Source: an uncultured Bacteroidales bacterium
GTDB lineage: Bacteria > Bacteroidota > Bacteroidia > Bacteroidales > F082
NCBI GenBank assembly: GCA_900315175.1
Contig: OMYA01000005.1
Span: 124,001-188,000, forward strand
DNA: 64,000 nucleotides
Reading direction: 5' to 3'
Under the pieces are notes generated by a model. It had not been told where the DNA came from. It saw only the letters and a list, made by a program, of their open reading frames with translations, and did no database searches. The position numbers and the translations under genes were made by a program. Below are positions 25,462 to 34,594 of this stretch, one piece after another (position 1 is the stretch's first letter; each line of letters starts with the position of its first letter).

Positions 25462-26400
25462 TTACTTTATCTTGCTGATAAGATCCGGCAGCATTCTCAC
25501 GCACGCCATCTCTCTCCATTTCTTCTTGGCTTCCATGCCCGGCATACCGAAATATGTAACTCCAGGCTCTGTATCCTTATCAATTGCCGTATATGCCAGA
25601 ATCGTTGTGCCTTCAGCGACGACAAGGTCTTTGTTGACTGCCGACATCGACCAGATAGAGACGTTGTCTTTCACTCTCGAGACACCACCGATAGCGCAGT
25701 GTGCTCCGAGGAAGCAGTTCTTTCCGACTTTCGCGTCGTGACCCACCTGGACGTGGTTGTCCATCTTAGTGCCTCTGCCGATGACGGTGTCGCTGGTGAC
25801 TCCGATGTCGATGGCGCACAAAGCTCCGATTTCGACGTCGTCCTCAATCACCACTCTGCCGCATGACTCGAACTTCACCTGACGGTCTTTGCCGCGATGC
25901 TGGAAATAGCAAGCGTCTGCTGCAAGAACTGAACCGCTGTTGATGATGACGTTGTCGCCGATAACTGTCCAGTTGTTGATGGTCACATTAGCGTGAATGA
26001 TGCAGTTTTTACCAATTTTCACGTGGTCTGCCACGAATGCTCCCGGCTCAATGATAGTGCCCTCACCGATTTCGGCCTTAGGACTTACCATACATGAGGC
26101 AGGCTCGAAACGACGGTACGACAAGATAACCTTGTTGAACGCGTCGAACGGACAGTCGTGGACGATGAGTGTCTTACCCTCCGGGCATTCCACATCAGCA
26201 GTGTTGATGATGATAGTAGTTGCCGCAGAGCTCAGCACTCTCTGGTAGTATTTCGGATGATCGACAAATGTGATGTCGCCCGCCTCCACCTCATGAAGCT
26301 CGTTGAGCCCCGTGATGACGCGGTTGGCATCGCCGATAATCTTGGTGGCACCAATAAAATCAGCTATACATTTGACGGTCGTTGCTGGTTCAATTCTCAT
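25462..26400 (-). CDS. lpxD: UDP-3-O-acylglucosamine N-acyltransferase family protein
   Basis: 312 residues. Residues 1-95 are the LpxD N-terminal uridine-binding-like domain (GDITFVDHPKYYQ). From ~105 the chain is a left-handed beta-helix of hexapeptide repeats (IGEGTIIEPGAFV, IGKNCIIHANVTI, VIGDNVIINSGSVL). His221 in VQVGHDAKVG is at the position of the catalytic His of LpxD. The reaction adds a 3-hydroxyacyl chain from acyl carrier protein to the amino group of the lipid A precursor. Its length is nearer to the second, shorter LpxD paralogue of Bacteroidota than to the ~345-residue form, so another acyl or sugar substrate is possible. It lies 2 bp downstream of efp in one operon. Confidence 0.85.
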   Translation of the reverse strand: MRIEPATTVKCIADFIGATKIIGDANRVITGLNELHEVEAGDITFVDHPKYYQRVLSSAATTIIINTADVECPEGKTLIVHDCPFDAFNKVILSYRRFEPASCMVSPKAEIGEGTIIEPGAFVADHVKIGKNCIIHANVTINNWTVIGDNVIINSGSVLAADACYFQHRGKDRQVKFESCGRVVIEDDVEIGALCAIDIGVTSDTVIGRGTKMDNHVQVGHDAKVGKNCFLGAHCAIGGVSRVKDNVSIWSMSAVNKDLVVAEGTTILAYTAIDKDTEPGVTYFGMPGMEAKKKWREMACVRMLPDLISKIK

Positions 26401-26402
26401 AA

Positions 26403-26969
26403 TTATTCTCTTACTCTTTCTGCGTACTCTCCGGTACGGGTGTCAACTCTAATCTTGTCGCCAGTGTTGATGAACAACGGCACTCTAACTGTTGCGCCAG
26501 TCTCAACTGTAGCGTCTTTCATTGCGTTTGTTGCTGTGTTGCCCTTCTCGCCTGGCTCTGTGTAAGTAACTTCGAGAACAGTCTTCACTGGCAATTCAGC
26601 AAACAAAACTGTATCTGTTGATGTGTCAAACACGACATCGCAAACATCACTTTCTTTCAAGAAATCAACACCGGTAATAAGATCTTTCATAAGAGGGATC
26701 TGCTCGTAGTCTTCCTGATTCATGAAAATGTAATCTTCACCTTCTTTGTAAAGATACTGATACTGACGATGCTCAACGCGAACGTCTTCAAGTTTTTCAC
26801 CGATATCGAAACGACGCTCCAATGTACGGCCGTCGACTACGCTCTTCAGCTTGATACGCATGATAGTGTTACCTTTGCCTGGTTTCACATGCTGGAAATC
26901 AACGCAAAAATAAAGTTTACCATCCATTCTGATGCAGCTTCCGATCTTAATGTCTTGTGAGTTAATCAT
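26403..26969 (-). CDS. efp: Elongation factor P
   Basis: 188 residues, normal length. Three beta-barrel domains (KOW-like N-domain, OB domain, C-terminal domain). The loop FQHVKPGKGN carries Lys32, equivalent to the modified Lys34 of E. coli EF-P. The C-terminus has the signature VPLFINTGDKIRVDTRTGEY. EF-P enters the ribosomal E site and helps synthesis of proline-rich stretches. It is the first gene of the efp-lpxD pair, with a -7 box 43 nt upstream. No EpmA/EpmB-type modification gene is visible here. Confidence 0.97.
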   Translation of the reverse strand: MINSQDIKIGSCIRMDGKLYFCVDFQHVKPGKGNTIMRIKLKSVVDGRTLERRFDIGEKLEDVRVEHRQYQYLYKEGEDYIFMNQEDYEQIPLMKDLITGVDFLKESDVCDVVFDTSTDTVLFAELPVKTVLEVTYTEPGEKGNTATNAMKDATVETGATVRVPLFINTGDKIRVDTRTGEYAERVRE

Positions 26970-27012
26970 ATTACGTATATTTTATAGTTACTAAAAAAAC
27001 AAAAATCGCCGC

Positions 27013-27020
27013 AAAGATAC
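27013..27020 (-). promoter_or_regulatory. -7 box for efp-lpxD
   Basis: TATCTTTG on the minus strand, 43 nt before the efp ATG and just beyond the DciA-like gene's stop. Confidence 0.55.
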
Positions 27021-27029
27021 AAAAAATTT

Positions 27030-27320
27030 TTAAATAATTACAATATCATGTAAAATTTCCTTTTCCGCCATGGAATTAAGCTTTTTCAACAGCATCGATT
27101 TTGCATAAAGAATCTCGTTTTTCAAAGAATCTGCGTCGAATTTTACGTATAGCACGCCGTTTTTTATGCTTTTTTCCAGGGTGTGCGCCGCGATAAAATC
27201 ACCTACGACACCATTCCACGAGTCGAGGATTCGCTGCTCATCCAAGGCGTTATCCCTGTGATTGTCATGATAAAACGCCTTTATCATATCGCCCAATGTC
27301 GTCAGATTAGGATCACTCAT
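27030..27320 (-). CDS. DUF721 / DciA-like protein
   Basis: 96 residues. The pattern LGDMIKAFYHDN...ILDSWNGVVGDFIAAHTLEKSIKNGVLYVKFDADSLKNEI matches DUF721, the family of the bacterial helicase-loading factor DciA. In Bacteroidota this short form commonly lies next to recF, as here: its start overlaps the recF 3' end by 8 bp. Role in replication initiation is inferred from family. Confidence 0.85.
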   Translation of the reverse strand: MSDPNLTTLGDMIKAFYHDNHRDNALDEQRILDSWNGVVGDFIAAHTLEKSIKNGVLYVKFDADSLKNEILYAKSMLLKKLNSMAEKEILHDIVII

Positions 27321-28422
27321 CGCATTTCACCTTTCCTTTTTCAACTTCAAAAATCTTGTGATTTCCCTCTATGTTATCCAAAAGATATTGAACTCTTTGT
27401 CGTTGAGTATCAGTGATAAACACCTGTCCAAAATGGTCGTTGCCGACGAGTTTCACCAATTGCGCCACACGATTGTCGTCAAGCTTGTCGAAGATGTCAT
27501 CAAGCAGCAAAATCGGCTTAAAGCCAATCTTTTTATAGTTGAAATCGAACTGGGCCAGCTTCACCGCCACCACGAACGACTTCTGTTGTCCTTGCGAGCC
27601 AAATCTCTTAACCGGGTGATTATCAATCATAAAGCCCAGGTCATCCTTGTGGATTCCGACATTGGTGTACGACGAATATCTGTCCTTTTCCTGACTATCC
27701 AGAAGCAGCTGTTCCATCGGCTTTTCATGCAACGCGCTTTCGTAAACGATATCCACCTTTTCCGACGTGCCCGATACGATGTCGTAATATTCTTGGAAAA
27801 TCGGCATAAAATCCTTCAGAAACGCCTTTCTTTTCTCGTAAATAGGCGTTGCATACCTGACAAGCTGCTCATCCCAAAGCGTCAACAGATTCGCGTCGAA
27901 ATAACGGTTCTCCCAAAACTGTTTCAGCTGTGTGTTACGCTGCGCCAAGACCTTGTTATACTGCAGCAAATCGCCAAGATAAACTGAATCAAACTGCGAA
28001 ATCACGCCATCGATGAACTTTCTGCGCAACTCGCTGCCGTCGTTAATCAAATCGCGGTCGTAAGGCGATATCATCACCAACGGGATCTTCCCGATATGGT
28101 CGGCAAGACGCTCATATTCTTTTTTATTGCATTTAAACGATTTTTTGGAGCTTCCTTTCTGAACACACGAAATGGTCTCGGTCTCGTCGTTGTCGGTAAT
28201 AAAATCGCCATGAATGGCAAAGAAATCCTCGCCATGACGGATGTTTTGCTTGTCGGTTGTCGTGAAATAGCTTTTGCAGAATGCGAGGTAGTAAATGGCA
28301 TCGAGGATGTTGGTCTTGCCCGCCCCGTTGAGTCCCACGAAGCAGTTGAGTTTCTCCGAAAACTGCAAGTCGGCGGACTCGCAATTTTTGAAATTTGTCA
28401 ACTTTAACTCCTTGAGAAACAT
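27313..28422 (-). CDS. recF: DNA replication and repair protein RecF
   Basis: 369 residues, an SMC-like ATPase. Walker A GLNGAGKTNILDAIYYLAF (about residues 31-49), the RecF region MISPYDRDLINDGSELRRKFID, signature GSQGQQKSFVVAVKLAQ, and Walker B PILLLDDIFDKLDDNR with the D-loop. RecF binds gapped DNA and, with RecO and RecR, loads RecA at stalled forks; recR is also in this window (62289). The gene begins one base after the porQ stop and overlaps the DciA-like gene. Confidence 0.97.
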   Translation of the reverse strand: MFLKELKLTNFKNCESADLQFSEKLNCFVGLNGAGKTNILDAIYYLAFCKSYFTTTDKQNIRHGEDFFAIHGDFITDNDETETISCVQKGSSKKSFKCNKKEYERLADHIGKIPLVMISPYDRDLINDGSELRRKFIDGVISQFDSVYLGDLLQYNKVLAQRNTQLKQFWENRYFDANLLTLWDEQLVRYATPIYEKRKAFLKDFMPIFQEYYDIVSGTSEKVDIVYESALHEKPMEQLLLDSQEKDRYSSYTNVGIHKDDLGFMIDNHPVKRFGSQGQQKSFVVAVKLAQFDFNYKKIGFKPILLLDDIFDKLDDNRVAQLVKLVGNDHFGQVFITDTQRQRVQYLLDNIEGNHKIFEVEKGKVKCDE

Positions 28423-29478
28423 TTATTTAGACTTTTTTACAAACTTATCCAAGTTGGTTGATATTGTTATATAATTCGGTGAGCCATAGATGTGCATTTC
28501 AGACCTTGAGTAGTTGATGCTGAAATGCCAGATGTTGACGCCAACGCCATACGAGAAGCCGCACATACCTTTCTTTGTCGGTGTCTGCAGGTTCTGCCTC
28601 ATCCCATAGTTATAGGCAGCTCTGAGCACAAGGTTCTTTCCGATGTAAATCTCACCGCCAAACACTATGTGCCTCATCAGGTTATCAGCAAATTTGGCTC
28701 CTTTCGACTTGCTTTTTTTTGTACCCGAGATGGGATCATAATTGCCTTCCAAATCAAGCGGGTCATCATAGCTCAGATCCCATTTCTGTATGTTTTCGTA
28801 TACAATGCTGAAGAGGAACGGCACATGCTCCAGTCTCTTTGAAACAGCAGCATCCAAATGGAACGGCAGCTTGTTTCTGTCGCCTGCGAAGTTGCTGTAT
28901 AACTCATAGCCGATGTTTCGGGCAGTGGCCGAGAACATCCAACCGTTGTCGGTTCTGTAGCTTCCTGCCACATCGGCCGCCAGGGCAAATGTTTTATAGC
29001 GTTCAAACTGCACTCCCGCAAACTTGACGTTAGCACCAATGCTCCAATGTGGCGTGAGCTGACGTCCCCACCCTATCATGATGTTGTAATCCGACGGGGT
29101 GAACGTGCTTCCGTCGACATTCCCTTGTTCATCGGCATATTTCATGCTGCCATAGCTGTGAAACTGCACCGTGGCGGCAAATGAGCCTATTTTGTTGAAA
29201 GTGCGGCCATACTGCGCCATGCCATAATTGATGTCGGCATAATAATTCACATACGAAAGCACGATATCGTTGTGCATATCGCTGTTTATCAACGAAGGGT
29301 TGTAAATTCCAAGCTCGATGTCCGAGTCGTAAATCGACAAATCGGTGTTACCCAAAGCCGCCACCCTCGCTGAACTTGTCATGTCGAGAAAACTATATGC
29401 GCCTTTTGTTGTTTGTCCTTGAATCTCAACAACAAACATCATCAGCACAATAATCGGTAACAGCTTTTTGACGTTCAT
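28423..29478 (-). CDS. porQ: Type IX secretion system protein PorQ
   Basis: 351 residues. Signal peptide ending VVEIQGQ. Outer-membrane beta-barrel of the FadL-like PorV/PorQ group: YSFLDMTSSARVAALGNTDLSI near the N-terminus, YNPSLINSDMHNDIVLSYVNYYADINYG, and YGVGVNIWHFSINYSRSEMH near the end. PorQ belongs to the attachment part of the T9SS; with PorU it supports processing and anchoring of C-terminal-domain cargo. This fits the three T9SS-sorted proteins elsewhere in the window. It is immediately upstream of recF with no gap. Confidence 0.9.
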   Translation of the reverse strand: MNVKKLLPIIVLMMFVVEIQGQTTKGAYSFLDMTSSARVAALGNTDLSIYDSDIELGIYNPSLINSDMHNDIVLSYVNYYADINYGMAQYGRTFNKIGSFAATVQFHSYGSMKYADEQGNVDGSTFTPSDYNIMIGWGRQLTPHWSIGANVKFAGVQFERYKTFALAADVAGSYRTDNGWMFSATARNIGYELYSNFAGDRNKLPFHLDAAVSKRLEHVPFLFSIVYENIQKWDLSYDDPLDLEGNYDPISGTKKSKSKGAKFADNLMRHIVFGGEIYIGKNLVLRAAYNYGMRQNLQTPTKKGMCGFSYGVGVNIWHFSINYSRSEMHIYGSPNYITISTNLDKFVKKSK

Positions 29479-29580
29479 ATTTACTCGGTCGCCTTACGGC
29501 TCAAAATCTTTCAAAATCTAATTAAAAATCTAAAAAAATGTTCTTCCCCAAAATATTCTTCTGAAAATTTTTACTATTTC

Positions 29581-29630
29581 AACTTCTAAACTATTAAGCT
29601 TCTAAACTATTAAGCTATTAAGCTTTACCC
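29581..29630. repeat. Tandem intergenic repeat (CTAAACTATTAAGCTT units)
   Basis: Two near-copies of a ~16-bp unit plus a partial third, in the 168-bp gap between nusB and porQ. Units contain AAGCTT and a roughly 7-8 bp internal period. Nothing else is visible in the gap. Confidence 0.6.
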
Positions 29631-29646
29631 CCCAATAACCAATAAA

Positions 29647-30609
29647 CTATTTCTCAAGTAGTCCCAGCCCTTTTTTCTCAATAGCGCCGCTGTCGGCAAG
29701 CTTTTTCGCCAGTTTGTCGAGTATTCCGTTGACGAAAATCTTGCTCTTAGGAGTGCTGAAATACTTTGAAATTTCAATATATTCGTTCATTGTCACCTTC
29801 ACCGGGATGAACGGGAAGCACACAAATTCAGTGAGTGCCATCTTCAAAATAATCATATCCATCAGGCAGATACGCTCTTTCTCCCAGTTGTTGGTGTTGT
29901 CGGCGATAAGTTTTCCGAATTCCTCGTTGTGTTTCAACGTCTCTCGGAACAAATCCTGGATGAATTTCTCGTCGGCGTTTGCCTCAACGTTTTCGGTCTT
30001 GTAAATCTCAGGCAACTTCGAGCTGGCATCGAAATTCTTCATCTTGGTGAAGAAATCGATGAGCATTGAGCTAACCAAATGATAATCATCGCAGAAATAA
30101 ATGCTCTTGTCTTCGTAGAAATCCTGAAGCACGTCGAGGTCGGCGAAATACTCAGAGACCATCGTGATGATAAATTTGCGGTCGTTGGCAAAGTTATCGG
30201 TCTTGTCGGCCATATATTTCTTGTATTCCGGCGTGTCTTTCATCATGTTGTAGTATTTTTTCACCACATCCTGATGGTCGTCGGCCCAGTTGATCTTCAA
30301 CGCCGCCTCGTGTTTCTTGAAATCGACGTTGTCTTCAATCACATTCAACAGACGGTTGTTGACATACTTCAGATTAGGATGGAGATCCTCGTAAGTCGGA
30401 ATGTATTTATGCTTGTTTTCTGTGATTTTGTTTTCCGCGAAGCGTTTGGTCTCAACGAGAAACGACAGCTGCCAGATGAAAAGCTCGTACAGCTTGTCGA
30501 TGCTCTCAAGCAAATTCTTAATTCCATTGTTGACGTTAGTCTCGCCCGACTCAATATAAGCGTAGAGCGCCTGTAACACCTTGATTCTCAAAAACCTTCT
30601 GTTTAACAT
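29647..30609 (-). CDS. nusB: Transcription antitermination factor NusB, long Bacteroidota form
   Basis: 320 residues, about twice E. coli NusB. Both ends match the NusB fold: NRRFLRIKVLQALYAY at the start (RNA-binding arginines) and TEFVCFPFIPVKVTMNEYIEISKYFSTPKSKIFVNGILDKL at the end. The middle is a helical insertion usual in Bacteroidota. NusB with NusE binds boxA RNA and prevents early termination in rRNA operons. A -7 box lies 30 nt upstream. Confidence 0.93.
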   Translation of the reverse strand: MLNRRFLRIKVLQALYAYIESGETNVNNGIKNLLESIDKLYELFIWQLSFLVETKRFAENKITENKHKYIPTYEDLHPNLKYVNNRLLNVIEDNVDFKKHEAALKINWADDHQDVVKKYYNMMKDTPEYKKYMADKTDNFANDRKFIITMVSEYFADLDVLQDFYEDKSIYFCDDYHLVSSMLIDFFTKMKNFDASSKLPEIYKTENVEANADEKFIQDLFRETLKHNEEFGKLIADNTNNWEKERICLMDMIILKMALTEFVCFPFIPVKVTMNEYIEISKYFSTPKSKIFVNGILDKLAKKLADSGAIEKKGLGLLEK

Positions 30610-30639
30610 AACGATTGTTTAATAAAAAATTTCAGTTTG

Positions 30640-30647
30640 CAAAGATA
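30640..30647 (-). promoter_or_regulatory. -7 box for nusB
   Basis: TATCTTTG on the minus strand, 30 nt before the nusB ATG, inside the 44-bp gap after the glycosyltransferase gene. Confidence 0.55.
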
Positions 30648-30653
30648 CAAAAA

Positions 30654-32612
30654 TTATCGTTTGAGTAATACTCTGAATAAGATATTAAAATCTTTCAGTA
30701 TGGTATAATCGCGGGCGTACATCACATTCAGCCTGTTGCGAGCCTCGTCGTCGAGCTCGCCAGCGACTATTGACGCCGGATTGTAGATACCTTTCTTAAT
30801 CTTCGGAAGTCGTTGACTGTCAGAAATATCCGTCGGGCAATAACCCACCCAAGAATATCCTCCGAAAAGAACTCTGAAGCAGTCGCCCAAGAACTTCAGT
30901 GGCTTTTTGACGAACCAAGCCGCGAATATCCAGAAAACAATGCCAAAGAATGCCAACGAGAAGTCCAAAAGACGTTTTTTCCTGCGGTTAGGAACTGTGT
31001 TAATCGTACGAATATCAACGGTATACAGGTCGCCGCGAGTGTTGATGGAGTTGCTTCCAATAATTGAAAGCGTATCGACCGGTGCAATCTTGTAATCGAG
31101 GTCGTTGGCGTGCCATTCCACCATCTTGTCGATGATTTCCTGATGGGTGATGTCTTTGGAGCAGAAAATAATCTCCGTGATTTTATAAATACCAATTATA
31201 TCAGGCACCTGCTCGAGGTTGCCGAGGTAATTCTCAGGGACATCCTTATCGTGATTCGGAGCCACCAGACCTATGAAATCCGGTTTGATGGAAGTGCTCT
31301 TCAAAAGCTGTTCAACACGCTTCGTCTCGTCAGAGTTTCCAATGACGATGAAACGTTTTTTGGCATTTCTGCCATATTGGAAATCAGAGAGTTTAAGAAT
31401 ATAGCCTAAAGTCCTGCTTAAAGTCATCTGGAGTGCCATCCAAACCGTTCCGAGAAGTATCAAAGCACGTGAAAAACGAAGGCCGGAAGGCAGTAAAGCG
31501 TAAAGTATCAATATCAGCAAGCTGCCCACCATTATTCCACCCACAGCCGGATAGATGCGGTATGGTTTGTCGTAACCACCTGTAAAATAAGATGTCATGA
31601 GCCATATCAGCATGTAGACCGGCAGGATTATGGTGAACAGAGGCGTTATCGGGTATGAGCCGACGCCGTCGTATATCATGTAATGTCCCCAGAAATAGCT
31701 GATTGTGGCGAGACCAGAATAGCCCAAGACCACATCTATCAGCGGCATATAAACTTTGCCCAAGAACTGGCTCATCAATGCCAGGAATGCCCTGAAATAT
31801 ATGGCGAAGTTGATGAAAAACGAAAACAGCCTCGCGCGTTTCTGTCCGAAGTGCTTTTTGGCGAAAATCTCCATCGCCTTATAAAATACCAGCACGTAGT
31901 TGACACTCGTTTTCTTGGTACTTTCACCTTTATAATGAATGATTCGTGTTTCCGGGAAATAATAGTTCTTGTATCCCGCCAGGGTGATTCTGTATGATAG
32001 GTCGATATCCTCGCCGTACATAAAGAATGTCTCGTCGAGAAGTCCGCATTTGTCGAGGGTTTCGCGGCGCATGAGCATATAGGCTCCCGCCAGGATATCT
32101 ACAGCATTCACCTCGTCTTCAGGAAGGTATCCGAGATGATATTTTGAGAAACGTTTCGAGTGCGGGAACAGCTTGGAGAGTCCGAAAATCTTATAGAAAG
32201 CCGTCATCGGGGTCGGCAGTCCGCGCTTCGACTCCGGCAGGAACTGACCCTTGCCGTCGACCATTTTCACGCCGAGGCCGCCCGCATCGGGATGCGAATC
32301 CATGAAGGCGATGCATTTGCTGAAGGTGTCGTCTTCCACCACAGTGTCGGGGTTCAGAAGCAGCACATACTCCCCTGTCGAGATCCTTATCGCCTGATTG
32401 TTGGCTTTTGCGAAGCCCACATTGTCTTTGTTGGCGATGACCTTCACCTCGGGGAACTTTGCCGCGAGCATCTTCAGCGAGCCGTCGACAGAGTTGTTGT
32501 CGACCACAAACACCTCACCCTCAATACCTTGCATGGCACGGCGCACCGAATAGAGGCATTGCTCGAGGAAATGCTCAACGTTGTAATTCACTATGACGAC
32601 TGAGAGCTTCAT
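30654..32612 (-). CDS. GT2 glycosyltransferase fused to polyprenyl-phosphate sugar-transferase-like half
   Basis: 652 residues from ATG 32612 (MKLSVVIVNYNVEHFLEQ); the in-frame ATG at 32639 would lie within the promoter. Residues 1-260: GT2 domain with VVDNNSVDGS, LLNPDTVVEDDTF (DxD-like) and the acceptor-side MYGEDIDLSYR. Residues ~265-410: several membrane helices. Residues ~415-530: a Rossmann-like region (FIVIGNSDETKRVEQLL). Residues ~560-652: a helix and tail (RRKKRLLDFSLAFFGIVFW, YSWVGYCP, LPKIKKGIYNPAS) that resemble bacterial sugar transferases but seem to lack their acidic catalytic motif. Probably an inner-membrane enzyme of surface polysaccharide assembly. A flippase gene is divergently adjacent. 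Confidence 0.82.
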   Translation of the reverse strand: MKLSVVIVNYNVEHFLEQCLYSVRRAMQGIEGEVFVVDNNSVDGSLKMLAAKFPEVKVIANKDNVGFAKANNQAIRISTGEYVLLLNPDTVVEDDTFSKCIAFMDSHPDAGGLGVKMVDGKGQFLPESKRGLPTPMTAFYKIFGLSKLFPHSKRFSKYHLGYLPEDEVNAVDILAGAYMLMRRETLDKCGLLDETFFMYGEDIDLSYRITLAGYKNYYFPETRIIHYKGESTKKTSVNYVLVFYKAMEIFAKKHFGQKRARLFSFFINFAIYFRAFLALMSQFLGKVYMPLIDVVLGYSGLATISYFWGHYMIYDGVGSYPITPLFTIILPVYMLIWLMTSYFTGGYDKPYRIYPAVGGIMVGSLLILILYALLPSGLRFSRALILLGTVWMALQMTLSRTLGYILKLSDFQYGRNAKKRFIVIGNSDETKRVEQLLKSTSIKPDFIGLVAPNHDKDVPENYLGNLEQVPDIIGIYKITEIIFCSKDITHQEIIDKMVEWHANDLDYKIAPVDTLSIIGSNSINTRGDLYTVDIRTINTVPNRRKKRLLDFSLAFFGIVFWIFAAWFVKKPLKFLGDCFRVLFGGYSWVGYCPTDISDSQRLPKIKKGIYNPASIVAGELDDEARNRLNVMYARDYTILKDFNILFRVLLKR

Positions 32613-32628
32613 TACTTTGTTTGAACGG

Positions 32629-32636
32629 CAAAAATA
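32629..32636 (-). promoter_or_regulatory. -7 box for the fused glycosyltransferase
   Basis: TATTTTTG on the minus strand, 16 nt from the ATG at 32612. Confidence 0.55.
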
Positions 32637-32683
32637 CACAAAATATTATTGCGACGATTTTTTATTTCATAAAATAATTTCTT

Positions 32684-32691
32684 TATCTTTG
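32684..32691 (+). promoter_or_regulatory. -7 box for the flippase
   Basis: TATCTTTG, 19 nt before the flippase ATG; divergent from the glycosyltransferase box 48 bp away. Confidence 0.6.
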
Positions 32692-32710
32692 CGCTTTGAT
32701 TTAAAGATTT

Positions 32711-34036
32711 ATGATAAGGAATATCTTCGGCACTTTCGGCACCCGTCTGTTGAACGCCATCTGCAACTTCGTCACGCTGTGGTTCGCCACGCACTATCTC
32801 GGAGCTGAGGCATGGGGCATCGGCGGCATTGTGCTTATCGACGTTTCGTTGCTTCTCATCGGCGTGGAGTTTCTCGCCGGCAGCGGGCTCATCTATTTCA
32901 CCCCGAGGAAGTCATATCGCACCTTGTTCAAAATATCATATATCTGGACTACGATGGTGGTGGCGTTATATGCCCTCATCATGTATCTATGCACACTGCT
33001 TCCTGAAGGTTTCAGCCTCCGTTTCGCAAAGTTTTTCGGCGAAAACGCGGAGTTCATACCACAGGGATATCACGGCATGGTGCTGCTGATGGTTTTCATC
33101 TACAGCCTGCACAACTTCAACCTTGCCACCCTTCTCGGCAAAGAACGCATCGCCACAAACAACATATTGTTTATCATACAGTTCATGACGCAGATGCTCT
33201 CGATGCTTGTGTATATCTTCGTGTTCGACATCCACAATGCCGACGCATTCGTATATTCGCTACTTACTGGTTATATCGTCGGTTATGTCAGCGGCTTGAC
33301 GCAAATTTGGCCTTACCTCAAGGAAAGCAAAGGAGAGTCGGTTTTCAACACTGCCAAAGAGATGTTCAAGTTCGGAAGCATCATCCAGCTCACCAACATG
33401 GTCTCGACGCTCAACAAACGTCTCAGCTTCCTGATTATCAAGAGCTTTTGGGGCGATGCGCAGGTTGGTGTTTACAGCGCCGCCTCTCAGGTGGCCGAGT
33501 CACCTAAAGTGATTGGGCAGAGCATCGCGATGGTGCAGTTTTCGAAGATAAGCAACTTAAATGACAACGACTTGGCTGGCAAGATAACGGTTCAGCTGTT
33601 GAAGACTGCCACTGTCATTACCGCGATAAGCATTTTAATCATCTGCATCATCCCGACCAGCGTGTATTCCTGGATATTCACCCGCGATTTCGCCGACATG
33701 CGCGCTGTTATGATAGCGCTTGCTCCAGGCATTGTATTTCTTTCGGCTCACACCGTTTTCTGTCATTTCTTCTCCGGCGTCAACATGCCAAAATACAATC
33801 TTTATGCGGCTTTGGTCGGGTTTGCGGTCACCATGCCGGCCTTATACCTATTGATACCTCCGTTCGGCATGGTCGGTGCCGGTGTCTCAGTATCAATAAC
33901 CAACTTTGCGATAATAGTCTATCAATGGATTATCTTCAAGAAAACCAATAAGGTTTCCGCGCGGGAGCTGTTGGTTACGAAAGAAGACATGAAATCCCTG
34001 ATTGCAGCGATAAAATCGTTGGTTTTCAACAGATAG
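32711..34036 (+). CDS. MOP-superfamily polysaccharide flippase (Wzx-like)
   Basis: 441 residues with about 12-14 predicted membrane helices. N-terminus IFGTFGTRLLNAICNFVTLWFATHYLGAEAWG is typical of the polysaccharide-synthesis/MATE-like MOP family; later FGSIIQLTNMVSTLNKRLSFLIIKSFWGDAQVGVYSAASQ matches the family's second bundle. Such proteins flip lipid-linked oligosaccharides or related lipids across the inner membrane. Divergent pairing with the fused glycosyltransferase at 30654 suggests both serve surface glycan assembly (inference). The cargo cannot be told. Confidence 0.87.
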   Translation: MIRNIFGTFGTRLLNAICNFVTLWFATHYLGAEAWGIGGIVLIDVSLLLIGVEFLAGSGLIYFTPRKSYRTLFKISYIWTTMVVALYALIMYLCTLLPEGFSLRFAKFFGENAEFIPQGYHGMVLLMVFIYSLHNFNLATLLGKERIATNNILFIIQFMTQMLSMLVYIFVFDIHNADAFVYSLLTGYIVGYVSGLTQIWPYLKESKGESVFNTAKEMFKFGSIIQLTNMVSTLNKRLSFLIIKSFWGDAQVGVYSAASQVAESPKVIGQSIAMVQFSKISNLNDNDLAGKITVQLLKTATVITAISILIICIIPTSVYSWIFTRDFADMRAVMIALAPGIVFLSAHTVFCHFFSGVNMPKYNLYAALVGFAVTMPALYLLIPPFGMVGAGVSVSITNFAIIVYQWIIFKKTNKVSARELLVTKEDMKSLIAAIKSLVFNR

Positions 34037-34360
34037 TTAAAAACAATTAAACCATAGAATGACCAATGACGGCGGCATTTCTCTGTTTTTTGACAAAAAA
34101 TTGATAACATTTTCTCCGAGACTGCATGTTTGGTGGCTCTTTATCTCTAGACCGGCGTCAAGGTGCATAACCATTCCTGACGCATGATTGCGATGATTAT
34201 TTTTTTTGAAAATTAGAAATTATTTTAATGTTTGATAATTTTTACTTTTTTTACCCATTTTTAGCTTATTCAGTTGATTATCACAGGAGACAAAATTCCG
34301 CATCCATAATGGAGAAATCATCAATAATGCTGGCACTGATTACGAGAATTTGACTTTGCA
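34037..34360. other. Non-coding or decayed intergenic stretch
   Basis: About 320 bp after the flippase with no gene I can support. An imperfect hairpin (GCGTCA...TGACGC, 34155-34183) lies 100 bp beyond the flippase stop and could be a weak terminator; a T run follows it at distance. The section after ~34200 is AT-rich, with short open frames in several phases, suggesting an eroded gene that continues into the next fragment. Confidence 0.4.
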
Positions 34361-34594
34361 TTGCAACAGATTATGACGAAATACCCTAAGTTGAAATATG
34401 ACGATAAGATTAATTTCAGCCTATACCTATTAGTTTTAGATGACAAACATGTTGCTGCTGTAATTGAGAAGAATTATCAGCACTACAAACGAATTCAACG
34501 ATACCGCGAAATGTTTGACAACACAGGTGATTTGAGACTCACACTTGTCGAGATGATGAACCAGATTATTTTTTCTTCGGCTGATAAGCAGTAA
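34340..34594 (+). pseudogene. Small open frame, probably the 3' remnant of a regulator
   Basis: Open from just after a TGA at 34337; possible starts are TTG 34361 or ATG 34373. The ~77-residue product (QQIMTKYPKLKYDDKINF, then DDKHVAAVIEKNYQHYKRI and RYREMFDNTGDLRLTLVEM) has the spacing of a C-terminal HTH segment as seen in Bacteroidota regulators with TPR or sensor parts, but the match is weak. Its last 29 bp run inside the convergent DMT transporter gene, and the preceding DNA is eroded. I treat it as a likely remnant; an intact small gene is the alternative. Confidence 0.3.
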
